Shown here: one piece after another, positions 18,283 through 26,097 of the stretch
Layout: each line of letters opens with the position of its first letter
Numbering within the stretch: position 1 is the stretch's first letter
From: CAIXSC01 sp046349855
GTDB lineage: Bacteria; Planctomycetota; Planctomycetia; Pirellulales; Pirellulaceae
Direction: 5' to 3'
Assembly (NCBI GenBank): GCA_046349855.1
Contig: JAXMBM010000001.1
Span: forward strand, 186,001-250,000
DNA: 64,000 nucleotides
Made by a program: the position numbers and the translations under genes
The notes under the pieces: generated by a model
What the model saw: only the letters and a program-made list of their open reading frames with translations
What the model was told of the DNA's origin: nothing
Database searches by the model: none

Positions 18283-18506
18283 TCGGCTGCCATCCTGTCA
18301 GCGGGTGCTGGCGACCTGAATGCTGGAGGGCGGCCCGGCAGTGGACGGTTTGCGATGGCGGTCAGATTCGACGATTTTTTGCATTCGCTCGTTTTCCGTA
18401 CGCTGGCCGGACGAATCTACGTAGAATACGAGTAGCAAGGTTCCTTTTCCCTGCCGCCCTGTGGGCCTGTGGCAGTCCCTGTGGCTGCCCAACTGTGGAA
18501 TCCAAC

Positions 18507-18983
18507 ATGGCTGCCTCCACCTACAAGCCGACCCGCCTTTTCACTCCCGAGCAGGCCAACGCCATGTTGCCGCTGGTCCGCGCCATCACGCGGGACATCG
18601 TCGAACTGGCCACGGATATCATGGAGCGCAAGCAGCGCGTCGAGTCGCTGGTCAAGGCGCGTCCCGGTCGCGGCTCGGACGTGTACGCCGACGAGCTGCA
18701 GCAGACGGAAGAGGACCTGGAAAAGGATATCAAGCGGCTGCAGGCCTACGTCGACGAACTCCTGGAACTGGGCGTGGAACTCAAGAGCCCGCTCGACGGC
18801 CTGGTCGACTTCCCCAGTCAGATCGACGGCAAGCCGGCCCTGCTTTGCTGGAAGCTGGGGGAACCGGCCGTTCTGTTCTGGCACGATCTGGATTCGGGCT
18901 TTGCCGGCCGCCAGCCGCTGGACGATCACGACTCGCTGGGCGACCACACCTCGCTGGACGACCACGATGTCGAACACGACTAG
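18507..18983 (+). CDS. DUF2203 family protein
   Basis: 158 residues from ATG 18507. The N-terminus FTPEQANAMLPLVRAITRDI and the C-terminal WKLGEPAVLFWHDLDSGFAGRQPL, with a helical charged middle containing a predicted coiled coil at about 45-95, match DUF2203. The function is unknown. The tail has a repeated LDDHD/LGDHTSLDDHD acidic-His pattern that could bind metal. It sits inside the complex I operon between nuoI and nuoA, so it may be an assembly factor; that is inference from position only. Confidence 0.8.
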   Translation: MAASTYKPTRLFTPEQANAMLPLVRAITRDIVELATDIMERKQRVESLVKARPGRGSDVYADELQQTEEDLEKDIKRLQAYVDELLELGVELKSPLDGLVDFPSQIDGKPALLCWKLGEPAVLFWHDLDSGFAGRQPLDDHDSLGDHTSLDDHDVEHD

Positions 18984-19096
18984 GTGAACCGCGTCGCGTC
19001 CCTTGCAAAGGCCCGAGGGACGTCTAAAATGCCGAGTCTGCCGCGGGCGGAGGTGCCCGGCGGTGGGACGCTCAGCGCTCGCAACGGGAATCGCCT

Positions 19097-19774
19097 ATGT
19101 CGTCGGCTATGGACGTGTCAGTGGGCTTGGTGGCGTACCTGGCCCTGTTTGCCGGAGTGGGGCTGACGTTCCTCTTCGTCAACCTGTTGGTGGGGCGTCT
19201 GTTTCGGGCGGACAATCCGCACCCGGAAAAGCTCGAGATCTACGAGTGCGGTGAACCGACGATCGGTTCCAGCTTTGTGCAGTTCGACCTGCGGTTTTAC
19301 GTGGTCGCGCTGCTGTTCATCATCTTCGACGTGGAAGTGGCCTTCTTCTTCCCGTGGGCCACGGTTTATGGGAAAGCCAATCACCTGGCCGATCCCGGCT
19401 TTGCCGCGGTGACGGCGACTGCAGACGGTCAACCGTCGCTGACGCGAGCCGGGCGGGACCTGTATCGCGAGCTGGGGGTTGTCGATCCCTCGGCCACGGC
19501 AGCGGTGCCACCGTCGTTGTCGGGTCGAGTGGCGACGGGGCTGGATGACGTTTCGCGGGCGCGGGAAATTGCTCGAGCGGGAGCGCGCCAGCTGGCCGGG
19601 TTCACACTCATCGACATCGCCGTCTTTTTCGGCATCCTGTTGGTCGGTTTCGCCTATGTCTGGCGGCGTGGCGACCTCGACTGGGTCCGAGCGGTGGGGC
19701 AGCAGCGGGCGGCCGAGCGGGGGCAACGGGGAGCGCGCGGTTCCCGGGCCGAAAGTCCGGTGCTGTCGGCGTAG
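19097..19774 (+). CDS. nuoA: NADH-quinone oxidoreductase subunit A, with loop insertion
   Basis: Membrane subunit of complex I. Three membrane segments are visible: about 8-30, 73-95 and 165-185. The conserved YECGEPTIGSSFVQFDLRFY and the acidic DVEVAFFFPWA motif identify it. At 225 residues it is about 90 longer than typical NuoA. Roughly 70 residues are inserted between membrane segments 2 and 3 (ANHLADPGF to REIARAGARQ), and a basic tail is added. It is followed by a 204-base gap where nuoB would normally lie. Confidence 0.92.
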   Translation: MSSAMDVSVGLVAYLALFAGVGLTFLFVNLLVGRLFRADNPHPEKLEIYECGEPTIGSSFVQFDLRFYVVALLFIIFDVEVAFFFPWATVYGKANHLADPGFAAVTATADGQPSLTRAGRDLYRELGVVDPSATAAVPPSLSGRVATGLDDVSRAREIARAGARQLAGFTLIDIAVFFGILLVGFAYVWRRGDLDWVRAVGQQRAAERGQRGARGSRAESPVLSA

Positions 19775-19978
19775 GGCCGAGTGGCGTGCGGCCTTGGGGC
19801 GCATGGGCTGCCGGCGCTTGGGCTTGTGACGCTTGAGGCACGGGGGCTTGAGCTTCGGGCAGCTGGGCTTCGGGGTTGGCCGGAGAGGCCCGCTGGGCGG
19901 TGTGGTGATGACGTCGCGAGACGGTGAGTCCGTGAGAGTTTCGGGAAGTGTGCGGTCGGGCAGCGAGAGGCAGAGTTC

Positions 19979-20509
19979 ATGAGCGGTCAAGATCTACTGA
20001 CGCGATTGCAGCAGCGGTTCGGCGACAAAATCACGGGAAGCAACCTGCAGGCACTCGATCCGTGGATCGAAGTCGCGCCGGCGGGGTTGCTCGAGGTCTG
20101 CCGCTTCCTCCACGACGACGCGACTCTGCAGCTCAATTACCTCAACTGCATCACGGTGGTGGATTACCTGGAGAAGGATCCCAAGAAGGCGGCCAAAGCC
20201 GATTTCGCCCCGCACCTGGAAGTGCTGTACCACCTGTCGAGCATCACTCGGAAGCACACCTTGCTGGTCAAAGTGATGCTGCCGCGCTGGAAGGACGACG
20301 TCCCGGGACAGTTGCCGGAAGTGCCGTCGGTGAACGAGATCTGGCGGACGGCGGACTGGCACGAACGCGAATGCTACGACCTGTCGGGGGTCTATTTCAC
20401 CAACCATCCCGACCTGCGGCGGATTCTGTGCCCGGAAGACTGGGAAGGTCACCCGCTGCGGAAGGACTATGAAATGCCGCTCGAATACCACGGAATCCGC
20501 GGCCGGTAA
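19979..20509 (+). CDS. nuoC: NADH-quinone oxidoreductase subunit C
   Basis: 176 residues of the 30-kDa peripheral-arm subunit. The family signature is seen in the C-terminal half: WRTADWHERECYDLSGVYF, then NHPDLRRILCPEDWEGHPLRKDYEMP. It is a separate gene, not fused to nuoD. 14 bases separate it from nuoD, consistent with one operon. Confidence 0.95.
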   Translation: MSGQDLLTRLQQRFGDKITGSNLQALDPWIEVAPAGLLEVCRFLHDDATLQLNYLNCITVVDYLEKDPKKAAKADFAPHLEVLYHLSSITRKHTLLVKVMLPRWKDDVPGQLPEVPSVNEIWRTADWHERECYDLSGVYFTNHPDLRRILCPEDWEGHPLRKDYEMPLEYHGIRGR

Positions 20510-20523
20510 GACGAGAACGACAC

Positions 20524-21729
20524 ATGAGCACCTACCTGGAAGACCCGCGGATTGTCGAGTTTGACGTTCGCACGGACGAGATGCTGGTGAACATGGGCCC
20601 GCAGCATCCCAGCACGCACGGCGTGCTGCGTCTGGTGTTGCGCACCGACGGCGAAATCGTCTCGGACGTGCAGCCCCATCTCGGCTACCTGCACCGCTGC
20701 GCCGAGAAAATTGGCGAGAATCTCACGCCGCGACAGTGGATTCCGTACACCGACCGGATGGACTACCTCGCCGCGATGAACATGAATCTCGGCTGGTCGC
20801 TGTGCGTCGAAAAGCTGCTCAAGCATGAGCTATCGGAAAAGGCGCGGCACCTGCGTGTCCTGATTGCGGAAATGGGCCGCATCGCCAGCCACCTCGTCGG
20901 CATGGGCGCCTACGGGCTCGACCTGGGTACCTTCAGCCCGTTCCTGTACGCGTTCCGCGAACGCGAGAAGATCCTCGATCTGTTCGAAGAGGTCTGCGGC
21001 GCCCGGCTCACCTACTCCTATCTCACGCCCGGCGGCGCCACCGCCGACCTGCCCCGCGGCTGGCTGCAGAAGTGCGAGGCGTTCCTGGAGCAGTTCGAAC
21101 CGGTGATTCAGGAATATCACGCTCTGCTCACCACGAACGCGATCTTCGTCAAGCGCACCGCGAATATCGGCATTCTGTCGCCCGAACTGGCGATCAACTA
21201 CGGCTGCTCGGGCCCGGTGCTCCGCGGCAGCGGAGTGGACTACGATCTGCGGCGCGACGGTGAACCGCGCTACACGTCGCTGTACGACGGCTATGCCTTC
21301 GAAGTGATCGTGCAGAAGAACGGCCACTACCCGCAGGATCACGACTACCCTCCGGTCCCCTCCGACGCCGTGCTGGGCGACTGCTGGCACCGCTTCTACG
21401 TGCGGATGCTGGAAGTGGTCCAGTCGATCGACATCGTGCGGCAGGCCATGGATAAGTACAGTCGAGCCGCTGGCGACTGGGGCGTGCCGATCAAGCTCAG
21501 CACCAAGCTTCCCAAGGGAGAGGCGTACCTGGAAACCGAGTGCCCTCGTGGCCAGATGGGTTTCCTGCTGGTCAGCGATGGCTCGGCCATTCCCTGGCGT
21601 GTGCGAGCTCGCAGCAGTTCGTTCTGCAACCTGTCGGTGACCGAGGAACTGTGCCGCGGCTGCCTGATCGCCGACGTCCCCGCCATCGTCGGCTCGCTCG
21701 ACATCGTGATGGGCGAGATAGACAGGTGA
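20524..21729 (+). CDS. nuoD: NADH-quinone oxidoreductase subunit D
   Basis: The 49-kDa quinone-site subunit, 401 residues. Diagnostic stretches are NMGPQHPSTHGVLRLVLRTD near residue 24 and PHLGYLHRCAEKIGEN. Others are IASHLVGMGAYGLDLG, TPGGATADLPRGW, and a C-terminal end in DIVMGEIDR like other NuoD proteins. It is intact. The next complex I gene, nuoH, is 8.8 kb downstream beyond an accessory segment. Confidence 0.96.
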   Translation: MSTYLEDPRIVEFDVRTDEMLVNMGPQHPSTHGVLRLVLRTDGEIVSDVQPHLGYLHRCAEKIGENLTPRQWIPYTDRMDYLAAMNMNLGWSLCVEKLLKHELSEKARHLRVLIAEMGRIASHLVGMGAYGLDLGTFSPFLYAFREREKILDLFEEVCGARLTYSYLTPGGATADLPRGWLQKCEAFLEQFEPVIQEYHALLTTNAIFVKRTANIGILSPELAINYGCSGPVLRGSGVDYDLRRDGEPRYTSLYDGYAFEVIVQKNGHYPQDHDYPPVPSDAVLGDCWHRFYVRMLEVVQSIDIVRQAMDKYSRAAGDWGVPIKLSTKLPKGEAYLETECPRGQMGFLLVSDGSAIPWRVRARSSSFCNLSVTEELCRGCLIADVPAIVGSLDIVMGEIDR

Positions 21730-21801
21730 CGTCGATTTCTGCAAGTTGTTGAAAATAAACGACTTGAAGAAATTGCAAACTCCTCGAAATGGCCCAAAAT
21801 A

Positions 21802-21839
21802 GGGTGCATTTCCTGGAATGCGGTGCATTTAGGGTGCAT
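21802..21839. repeat. Three short direct repeats (GGGTGCATT-like)
   Basis: GGGTGCATT at 21802, GGTGCATTT at 21822 and GGGTGCAT at 21832. They lie at the left boundary of the accessory segment that splits the nuo genes. They could mark a recombination site, but no matching copy was found near the right boundary. Confidence 0.5.
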
Positions 21840-21862
21840 CGCCAACTCGACATCGTAGGCCC

Positions 21863-21904
21863 AACTGACCACCTTCCGACACCGGAGGCTGGTCAGTTTT
21901 TTGT
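21863..21904 (+). terminator. Rho-independent terminator
   Basis: AACTGACC at 21863-21870 pairs perfectly with GGTCAGTT at 21891-21898, the interior adds a CCTTCC/GGAGG helix, and a run of T residues follows. It would end transcription from nuoD about 130 bases past its stop. If functional it uncouples nuoA-C-D from nuoH-N. Confidence 0.75.
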
Positions 21905-21944
21905 TGGCGACCAACGCTCCCTAGCGAACACAGCAGCCCGATAA

Positions 21945-21998
21945 TTTCACTTTTATGATTGTTTTCACTGCTCGGTAAAACAAGGCATTTAGGTGAAA
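21945..21998. promoter_or_regulatory. Operator cluster 1 upstream of abiEi
   Basis: Nested dyad TTTCAC-N12-TTTCAC-N6-GTAAAA-N12-GTGAAA at 21945, 21963, 21975 and 21993, centred near 21971. The regular 18-base spacing of the half-sites suggests two dimers bound side by side. It resembles the inverted-repeat operators through which AbiEi antitoxins repress their own operon. Confidence 0.7.
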
Positions 21999-22012
21999 AT
22001 CGGGTTGCCGAG

Positions 22013-22065
22013 TTTCACTTTTTATGCTATTTTCACTTATCGGTGAAATTATGGAAAAAGTGAAA
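22013..22065. promoter_or_regulatory. Operator cluster 2 overlapping the abiEi start
   Basis: A second copy of the nested dyad: TTTCAC at 22013 and 22031, GTGAAA at 22043 and 22060, centred near 22039. The inner palindrome TTTCAC-TTATCG-GTGAAA is perfect. It covers the ATG at 22051, so binding would block both transcription and the start region. It lies 68 bases from cluster 1. Confidence 0.75.
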
Positions 22066-23172
22066 ACTGCACAAAGTCGAGCCTTCGTTCCCGCTGCCGA
22101 ATGGGTCCGGCGACTGGCCGAGGAGACTGCTGCCTTTGAGATCGTCAACGCCGTCGAAGAGAAGGCAAAGCGTACCGACCAGCGGAAGGTGGAGTGGGAT
22201 CAGGTCATCACGATCTCGGTGAAGCCCGACCAGCGACGGGTCGATCTGCTCGTGCAGACTCGGCAGCACCTTTTGCCGAACACGGTCCTGGGCATCTTCC
22301 AAAAGCTCAACGCAGATCGTCCAGACGGTACGCCTCTGCTCTGCACTCCGTACATTTCGCCACGAGTCGCAGAGATGTGTCGAGAGCAGAACGTCGGCTA
22401 CCTCGATGGCGTGGGAAACTGCTGGATCGCCGCACCTGGGTTGTTCGTGCATGTTGCCGGTCGCTCCAATCGTCCGACTGTGAGCAAGGCTGTCGATCCG
22501 TTCTCCAAGAAGTCGAGCCGGATCGTCCGCACTCTCCTCACGCATCCCCAACAAGGATGGCAGGTACAACAGTTGGCACAGCAGGCTGACGTGAGCCTGG
22601 GCTTGGTGTGGAAGGCAAAGACTGCGCTCGTGGAGGATGCCTACCTGGAGGAGCGTAACCGCTTGCTGTTCGTGCGGGATGGGGTCAAACTCCTTCAGGG
22701 ATGGTCGGCAGAATATCGCCCGCATGTGAAGCGAGTCCAACTCTTCGCTATCCCTCGGCCCAACGAAATCGAAAAACGCCTCGCCGAATGGTGTCGGACG
22801 AACAAGGTCACTTACGCCCTGACGCAGCTTGCGGCGGCTTGGCGGTATTCGCCGATGGTCCGATACGACAAGAGCGTGGCCTACATCGACAGAAAACTGG
22901 AAACGGGCAACAAGCTGAAATCGTTGCTCGAACAACTCGACGCCAAGGAAGTCGAGACGGGGGCGAACTGCATCCTCTGGATCACGGATGACCCCGCAGT
23001 GTTCACGGACTCCAAAGAAATCGACGGCGTGATGGTTGTCTCGCCGCTTCAGCTTTACCTGGACCTGATGGCGCTGTCGGGCAGGGGAAAGGATGCAGCG
23101 GAAGAGGTCTTCGAGAGAGAGCTTCGTCCACTGCTTACAGCCGGTGAATCGAAGTCAGGAGGCGACGAATGA
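22051..23172 (+). CDS. abiEi: Type IV toxin-antitoxin AbiEi-family antitoxin
   Basis: 373 residues from ATG 22051. An ATG at 22024 lies inside the operator repeats and has no ribosome site. The protein fits the larger AbiEi_2-like group: an N-terminal alpha/beta domain (RVDLLVQTRQHLLPN, REQNVGYLDGVGNCWI), a central winged helix at about 160-200 (QVQQLAQQADVSLGLVWKAK), and the conserved C-terminal VVSPLQLYLDLMALSGRGKD. It probably represses its own promoter and neutralises the neighbouring nucleotidyltransferase. Its stop overlaps the toxin start (ATGA), the normal AbiE arrangement. Confidence 0.85.
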   Translation: MEKVKTAQSRAFVPAAEWVRRLAEETAAFEIVNAVEEKAKRTDQRKVEWDQVITISVKPDQRRVDLLVQTRQHLLPNTVLGIFQKLNADRPDGTPLLCTPYISPRVAEMCREQNVGYLDGVGNCWIAAPGLFVHVAGRSNRPTVSKAVDPFSKKSSRIVRTLLTHPQQGWQVQQLAQQADVSLGLVWKAKTALVEDAYLEERNRLLFVRDGVKLLQGWSAEYRPHVKRVQLFAIPRPNEIEKRLAEWCRTNKVTYALTQLAAAWRYSPMVRYDKSVAYIDRKLETGNKLKSLLEQLDAKEVETGANCILWITDDPAVFTDSKEIDGVMVVSPLQLYLDLMALSGRGKDAAEEVFERELRPLLTAGESKSGGDE

Positions 23173-23978
23173 ACGACGTGGATGCGTGCCGAGCCGTCCT
23201 GATCGAAGTGCTGACCATCCTCGCCAAAGACCTCGACAAGCTGGCCGTCGTGGGCGGTTGGGTTCCCGAACTGGCATTCCCCAACAAGGGACATATCGGT
23301 TCGCTGGATGTCGATCTCGCCCTCGACGCCCGCAAACTCGAACCCAAAGCCTACGAGTCGATCCGAAAGAAGCTGTCGGACGCCGGGTATCAGCAGTCCC
23401 CGGATATGTCGAATCGGTTCTTTCGCAACATCCCCGGCACGTCGATTCAGGTAAAGGTCGATCTCATCACGGGCGAGTTTCCCGAAATCGCCACCGATGG
23501 AACGCATCACCGCATTCAAGAACTGGCGGTATGGAAGGCCCGTGGCGTGGATTTGGCATTCACCTTCCAGCAGGATGTCGCCGTCGAAGGGACTCTTCCA
23601 AACGGCGGACACAACAAAGTCACGGCGAAGATGCCGATCATCGCCGCCTACCTCTGCATCAAGGCGATCACCCTCAGCGAGCGCAAGAAGGAGAAGGACG
23701 CCTACGACATTTGCTTTTGCATCGAGAACTACCACGGCGGGTACAAAAAGCTGGCCGAGGAGTTCCGAGGCAAAACAGATGACAAACTCATCGCCGAGGG
23801 CATTGGCATTCTGCGGGAGAAGTTCGAGAGACTGGACAGTATCGGCCCGGTGTGGGCGGCACAGACAGCCGAGGAAGCCACTGCCGGAACCGGCTTCGAC
23901 TTAGAAATGGAACAGCGTCGAGCCTACGAAATCGTCAACGCACTGTTGCGAGAGATCGAAAGCGTTTCCAGTAAATAG
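23169..23978 (+). CDS. abiEii: AbiEii-like nucleotidyltransferase toxin
   Basis: 269 residues with nucleotidyltransferase features: GGW at 29-31, the paired metal-binding acids D47 and D49 (GSLDVDLAL), a third acid at D98 (VKVDLI), and KDAYD at 176-180, matching the K-D-x-x-D element of AbiEii/AbiGii toxins. Such toxins transfer nucleotides to targets and halt growth, some giving phage resistance; target and phage role are unknown here. It is translationally coupled to the antitoxin. GC content looks lower than in the flanking nuo genes, consistent with transfer. Confidence 0.8.
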   Translation: MNDVDACRAVLIEVLTILAKDLDKLAVVGGWVPELAFPNKGHIGSLDVDLALDARKLEPKAYESIRKKLSDAGYQQSPDMSNRFFRNIPGTSIQVKVDLITGEFPEIATDGTHHRIQELAVWKARGVDLAFTFQQDVAVEGTLPNGGHNKVTAKMPIIAAYLCIKAITLSERKKEKDAYDICFCIENYHGGYKKLAEEFRGKTDDKLIAEGIGILREKFERLDSIGPVWAAQTAEEATAGTGFDLEMEQRRAYEIVNALLREIESVSSK

Positions 23979-23984
23979 GACAAC

Positions 23985-24599
23985 TCATCCTTCTCCCCTC
24001 CTCGCCACCACGAACCACGCCTTCGGGCCACCGTCCCTGAAGCTGCTGTCGTTCGGGTCGGGCCGAACTTCGTACCGTGACGGCTCCACGGACTCGATCA
24101 CCCAGCCTTGGGCAAAGGCGTCCTCGATCTCCCGCCTTGAAACTCTGCGAGGCCCCTGGTCGCCCGGCTCGGCATCCGAGAAGCACAAAAGGAACAGACG
24201 GCCTCCCAACTTCAGAACCGACGCCAGCCCCTCGACGTATCGTCGTCGGTCGTCATCGCTGAAGACGTGAAACAGGCCGCTGTCGATGGCTGAGTCGAAG
24301 ACTTCGGGCAACTCCTTTAGGGCCAGAGCGTCCATCACGAGGAACGTCGCTGTCAGGCCCCGCTCGACAGCCTTCTGCTTCGCAATCGTGATCGGCTCGG
24401 CCAAGAAGTCGATGCCCGGCACCTTTTGACCCCGGCTGGCAAAGAACAAGGCGTTCTCCCCCGTGCCGCACCCGGCGTCCAGCAACGAGCCGGTTATCCG
24501 GTCAGCCACATCGAGGATCGCCTTCTGCGGCCTACCGATCTCCCATCGTGGCTGTCCTGCGTAAAGATTCTCGAAGCTGCTGCGGTCGTGGACGGGCAT
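23985..24599 (-). CDS. Class I SAM-dependent methyltransferase
   Basis: 204 residues with motif I LLDAGCGTGENALFFASRG near residue 40, an acidic post-I end (GIDFLAEPI), and the motif IV-like DSAIDSGLFHVFSDDDR. It resembles small thiopurine-methyltransferase-like or tellurite-resistance-like proteins. The substrate is unknown. It converges on abiEii with only six bases between their stops and begins just before the arsA remnant on the same strand. Confidence 0.85.
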   Translation of the reverse strand: MPVHDRSSFENLYAGQPRWEIGRPQKAILDVADRITGSLLDAGCGTGENALFFASRGQKVPGIDFLAEPITIAKQKAVERGLTATFLVMDALALKELPEVFDSAIDSGLFHVFSDDDRRRYVEGLASVLKLGGRLFLLCFSDAEPGDQGPRRVSRREIEDAFAQGWVIESVEPSRYEVRPDPNDSSFRDGGPKAWFVVARRGEG

Positions 24600-24605
24600 G
24601 GTCGT

Positions 24606-25339
24606 TCACTTCACGGAGGATGACTCTTGTTCGGTGCGTGCAAGCGCCAGCAGTTGCTCACTTCCCACTGGCTCTTGGGCGAGCCACGGAATAATCGCCA
24701 CTCGTGCCACCGAGTTTTGGACCCGCTGAATGTGCTGACGTTCCTCGGCGGCTCGTGCAACAAGCAATGGGTCACTTGGCGAGGCCGCAGTCAACGAGGA
24801 ATTGATGACCCATGCCCACGGTTCAATCCCGGCTCGTCGCAGATCAGCTCGAAGAGATTCCGCTTCCAACACCGGCGTCGTTTCCGGCAACGTCACGATC
24901 AACATTTTGGTTTGTGAAGGGTCTTGTAACCGCATCATCGGAGTGACCACTTGGGTTCCGGGCTTCAGGTGACGGACAACATCCCGGTGATAGGAACCCG
25001 TGGCGTCGAGCAGCAGCAGAGTGTGACCCGTGGGAGCGGTGTCCACGACGACGAAATTCTCCCTCGACTCTCGCATGACCCGTGAAAATGCCTGAAAGAC
25101 CGCAATCTCTTCGGTACACGGCGAACGCAAGTCCTCTTCGAGAAGACGACGCCCGGCACCATCACCAGCCCATGACCATCCCTTTCGATGGTGTTAGTCA
25201 GTTCGGACAACGTGGGGAGCGATTGAGCAGCTTGGGCTGCTGCACTCTGAGGAAGAGATGATGCGTCGGCTTGTTCCGAAAGCAAGGCCCGCAAAGCGGC
25301 GATGCCGACCATGTTCCTCGGCTGTAACCACTCCTGCAT
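24606..25339 (-). pseudogene. arsA: ArsA arsenite-pump ATPase remnant with internal deletion
   Basis: Fragments of the arsenical pump ATPase are recognisable. At the right end the first-half terminus and linker read ARNMVGIAALRALL-like sequence, then TLSELTNTIERDGHGLVMV. In a shifted frame AGRRLLEEDLRSPCTEEIAV continues through DTAPTGHTLLLLDATG to the usual C-terminus. Between GHGLVMV and AGRRLLEED about 85 codons are missing near 25160, including the second-half P-loop (GKGGVGKTT), and the frame is lost. The first half is absent. The ATPase cannot be functional. Confidence 0.75.
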
Positions 25340-25539
25340 CAAGGATGAGTAATCTCAACTTCGGCATCGGTGGTGACTTCCTCTTCAACCTGCCGCATGG
25401 CTTCACGGCGAGTGATGCCGAGATACTCGGCGTACCGTCCCGTTGACATCCTTCCCTTCCTCAGTGCCTCGTTGGCGAGTGCCTCAAAGCGAAGCGGTCG
25501 AGTTGGCGGGCGGTCCTTGTGCCTCGTGTCCCAGAACAT
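25339..25539 (-). CDS. Short ORF resembling a C-terminal piece of an ImmA/XRE-type protein
   Basis: 66 residues; RFEALANEALRKGRMSTGRY and AEYLGITRREAMRQVEEE recall the C-terminal helices of ImmA/IrrE peptidases or XRE-linked antitoxins. No catalytic HExxH is present. It is probably a truncated remnant in the debris zone 24.6-26.1 kb. Its overlap with the arsA remnant suggests fused fragments rather than an operon. Confidence 0.35.
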   Translation of the reverse strand: MFWDTRHKDRPPTRPLRFEALANEALRKGRMSTGRYAEYLGITRREAMRQVEEEVTTDAEVEITHP

Positions 25540-25540
25540 C

Positions 25541-25657
25541 TGGGCGGCGGTGGCGATCTGGAAGCACTACCGCTGGGTCGCCGTGGCTCAGGTGCCGTAC
25601 TTCACCTGGGTGTCGCTTGCGACGGTGCTGCAATTGAGCATCACGATGATGAATGCG
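25541..25657 (+). pseudogene. tspO: TspO/MBR C-terminal remnant
   Basis: The plus strand reads WAAVAIWKHYRWVAVAQVPY and FTWVSLATVLQLSITMMNA, matching the last two helices of TspO/MBR tryptophan-rich sensory proteins (canonical end: LLVPYLAWVSFATxLN). Nothing upstream in any frame supplies the first three helices, so this is a fragment. It is antisense to neighbouring short ORFs. Confidence 0.6.
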
Positions 25658-25788
25658 TTCGTCGCACGACGGCGAAAGCGGGCGGAAAAAGACATACACC
25701 TGCTTGCCGGCGAAAGGAATGGCTTCGAATGTCCTGGCCTGTTCCCAACGGCGATGAACAGGACAACCTTTGGCATGGATCACTTCCG

Positions 25789-26097
25789 TCATTCTGCTTT
25801 CTTCAAGGCCGCAACATCGGCCCCGACGATGGCAGGCAGGTTCCGAGTGATCTTGTCCACCGGCCAGTCCCACCATTTGATCGCCAGCAGTTCGTTGACG
25901 ACTTCATCGGGGAACCGCTGCTTGATGACCTTGGCTGGATTGCCGCCGACGACCGAATAGGCCGGTACATCGCTCACCACCACCGACCGAGCGGCAACGA
26001 TGGCTCCATCACCGATCTTCACGCCCGGCATCAACAGCACGTCATAGCCGAGCCACACGTCGTTCCCGATGACGGTATCGGGAGATGGCCCCGGCAT
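25789..26097 (-). pseudogene. Truncated hexapeptide (xenobiotic) acetyltransferase
   Basis: 102 residues covering only the C-terminal half of a CatB/Vat-type left-handed beta-helix acetyltransferase: PDTVIGNDVWLGYDVLLMPG, VKIGDGAIVAARSVVVSDV, PAYSVVGGNPAKVIKQRF. The catalytic-histidine loop and the N-terminal half are missing. Its ATG directly abuts the stop of the SRPBCC gene, so it looks like a deletion junction, although it could still be translated. A further ORF (MTEVIHAKGC..., stop at 25484) starts at 25792 in an ATGA overlap and has no recognisable family. Confidence 0.65.

Larger units (their letters stand above)
21730..22050. other. Junction region between nuoD and the AbiE pair
   Basis: No gene here is supported; short minus-strand frames have no family likeness. 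It holds, in order, three GGGTGCAT-type repeats, a rho-independent terminator and two clusters of TTTCAC/GTGAAA operator repeats, each listed separately. It is distinctly AT-richer than the surrounding DNA. Confidence 0.7.

Noticed and set aside
18195..18506. N-terminal extension of the DUF2203 protein through the tandem repeats
   Set aside because: The repeat-encoded peptide is unlike DUF2203 proteins, and ATG 18507 starts exactly where family similarity begins.
22024..22050. Earlier ATG for the AbiEi antitoxin
   Set aside because: It lies inside the operator palindromes and lacks a ribosome site; ATG 22051 gives a better-placed start, although I cannot exclude the longer form.
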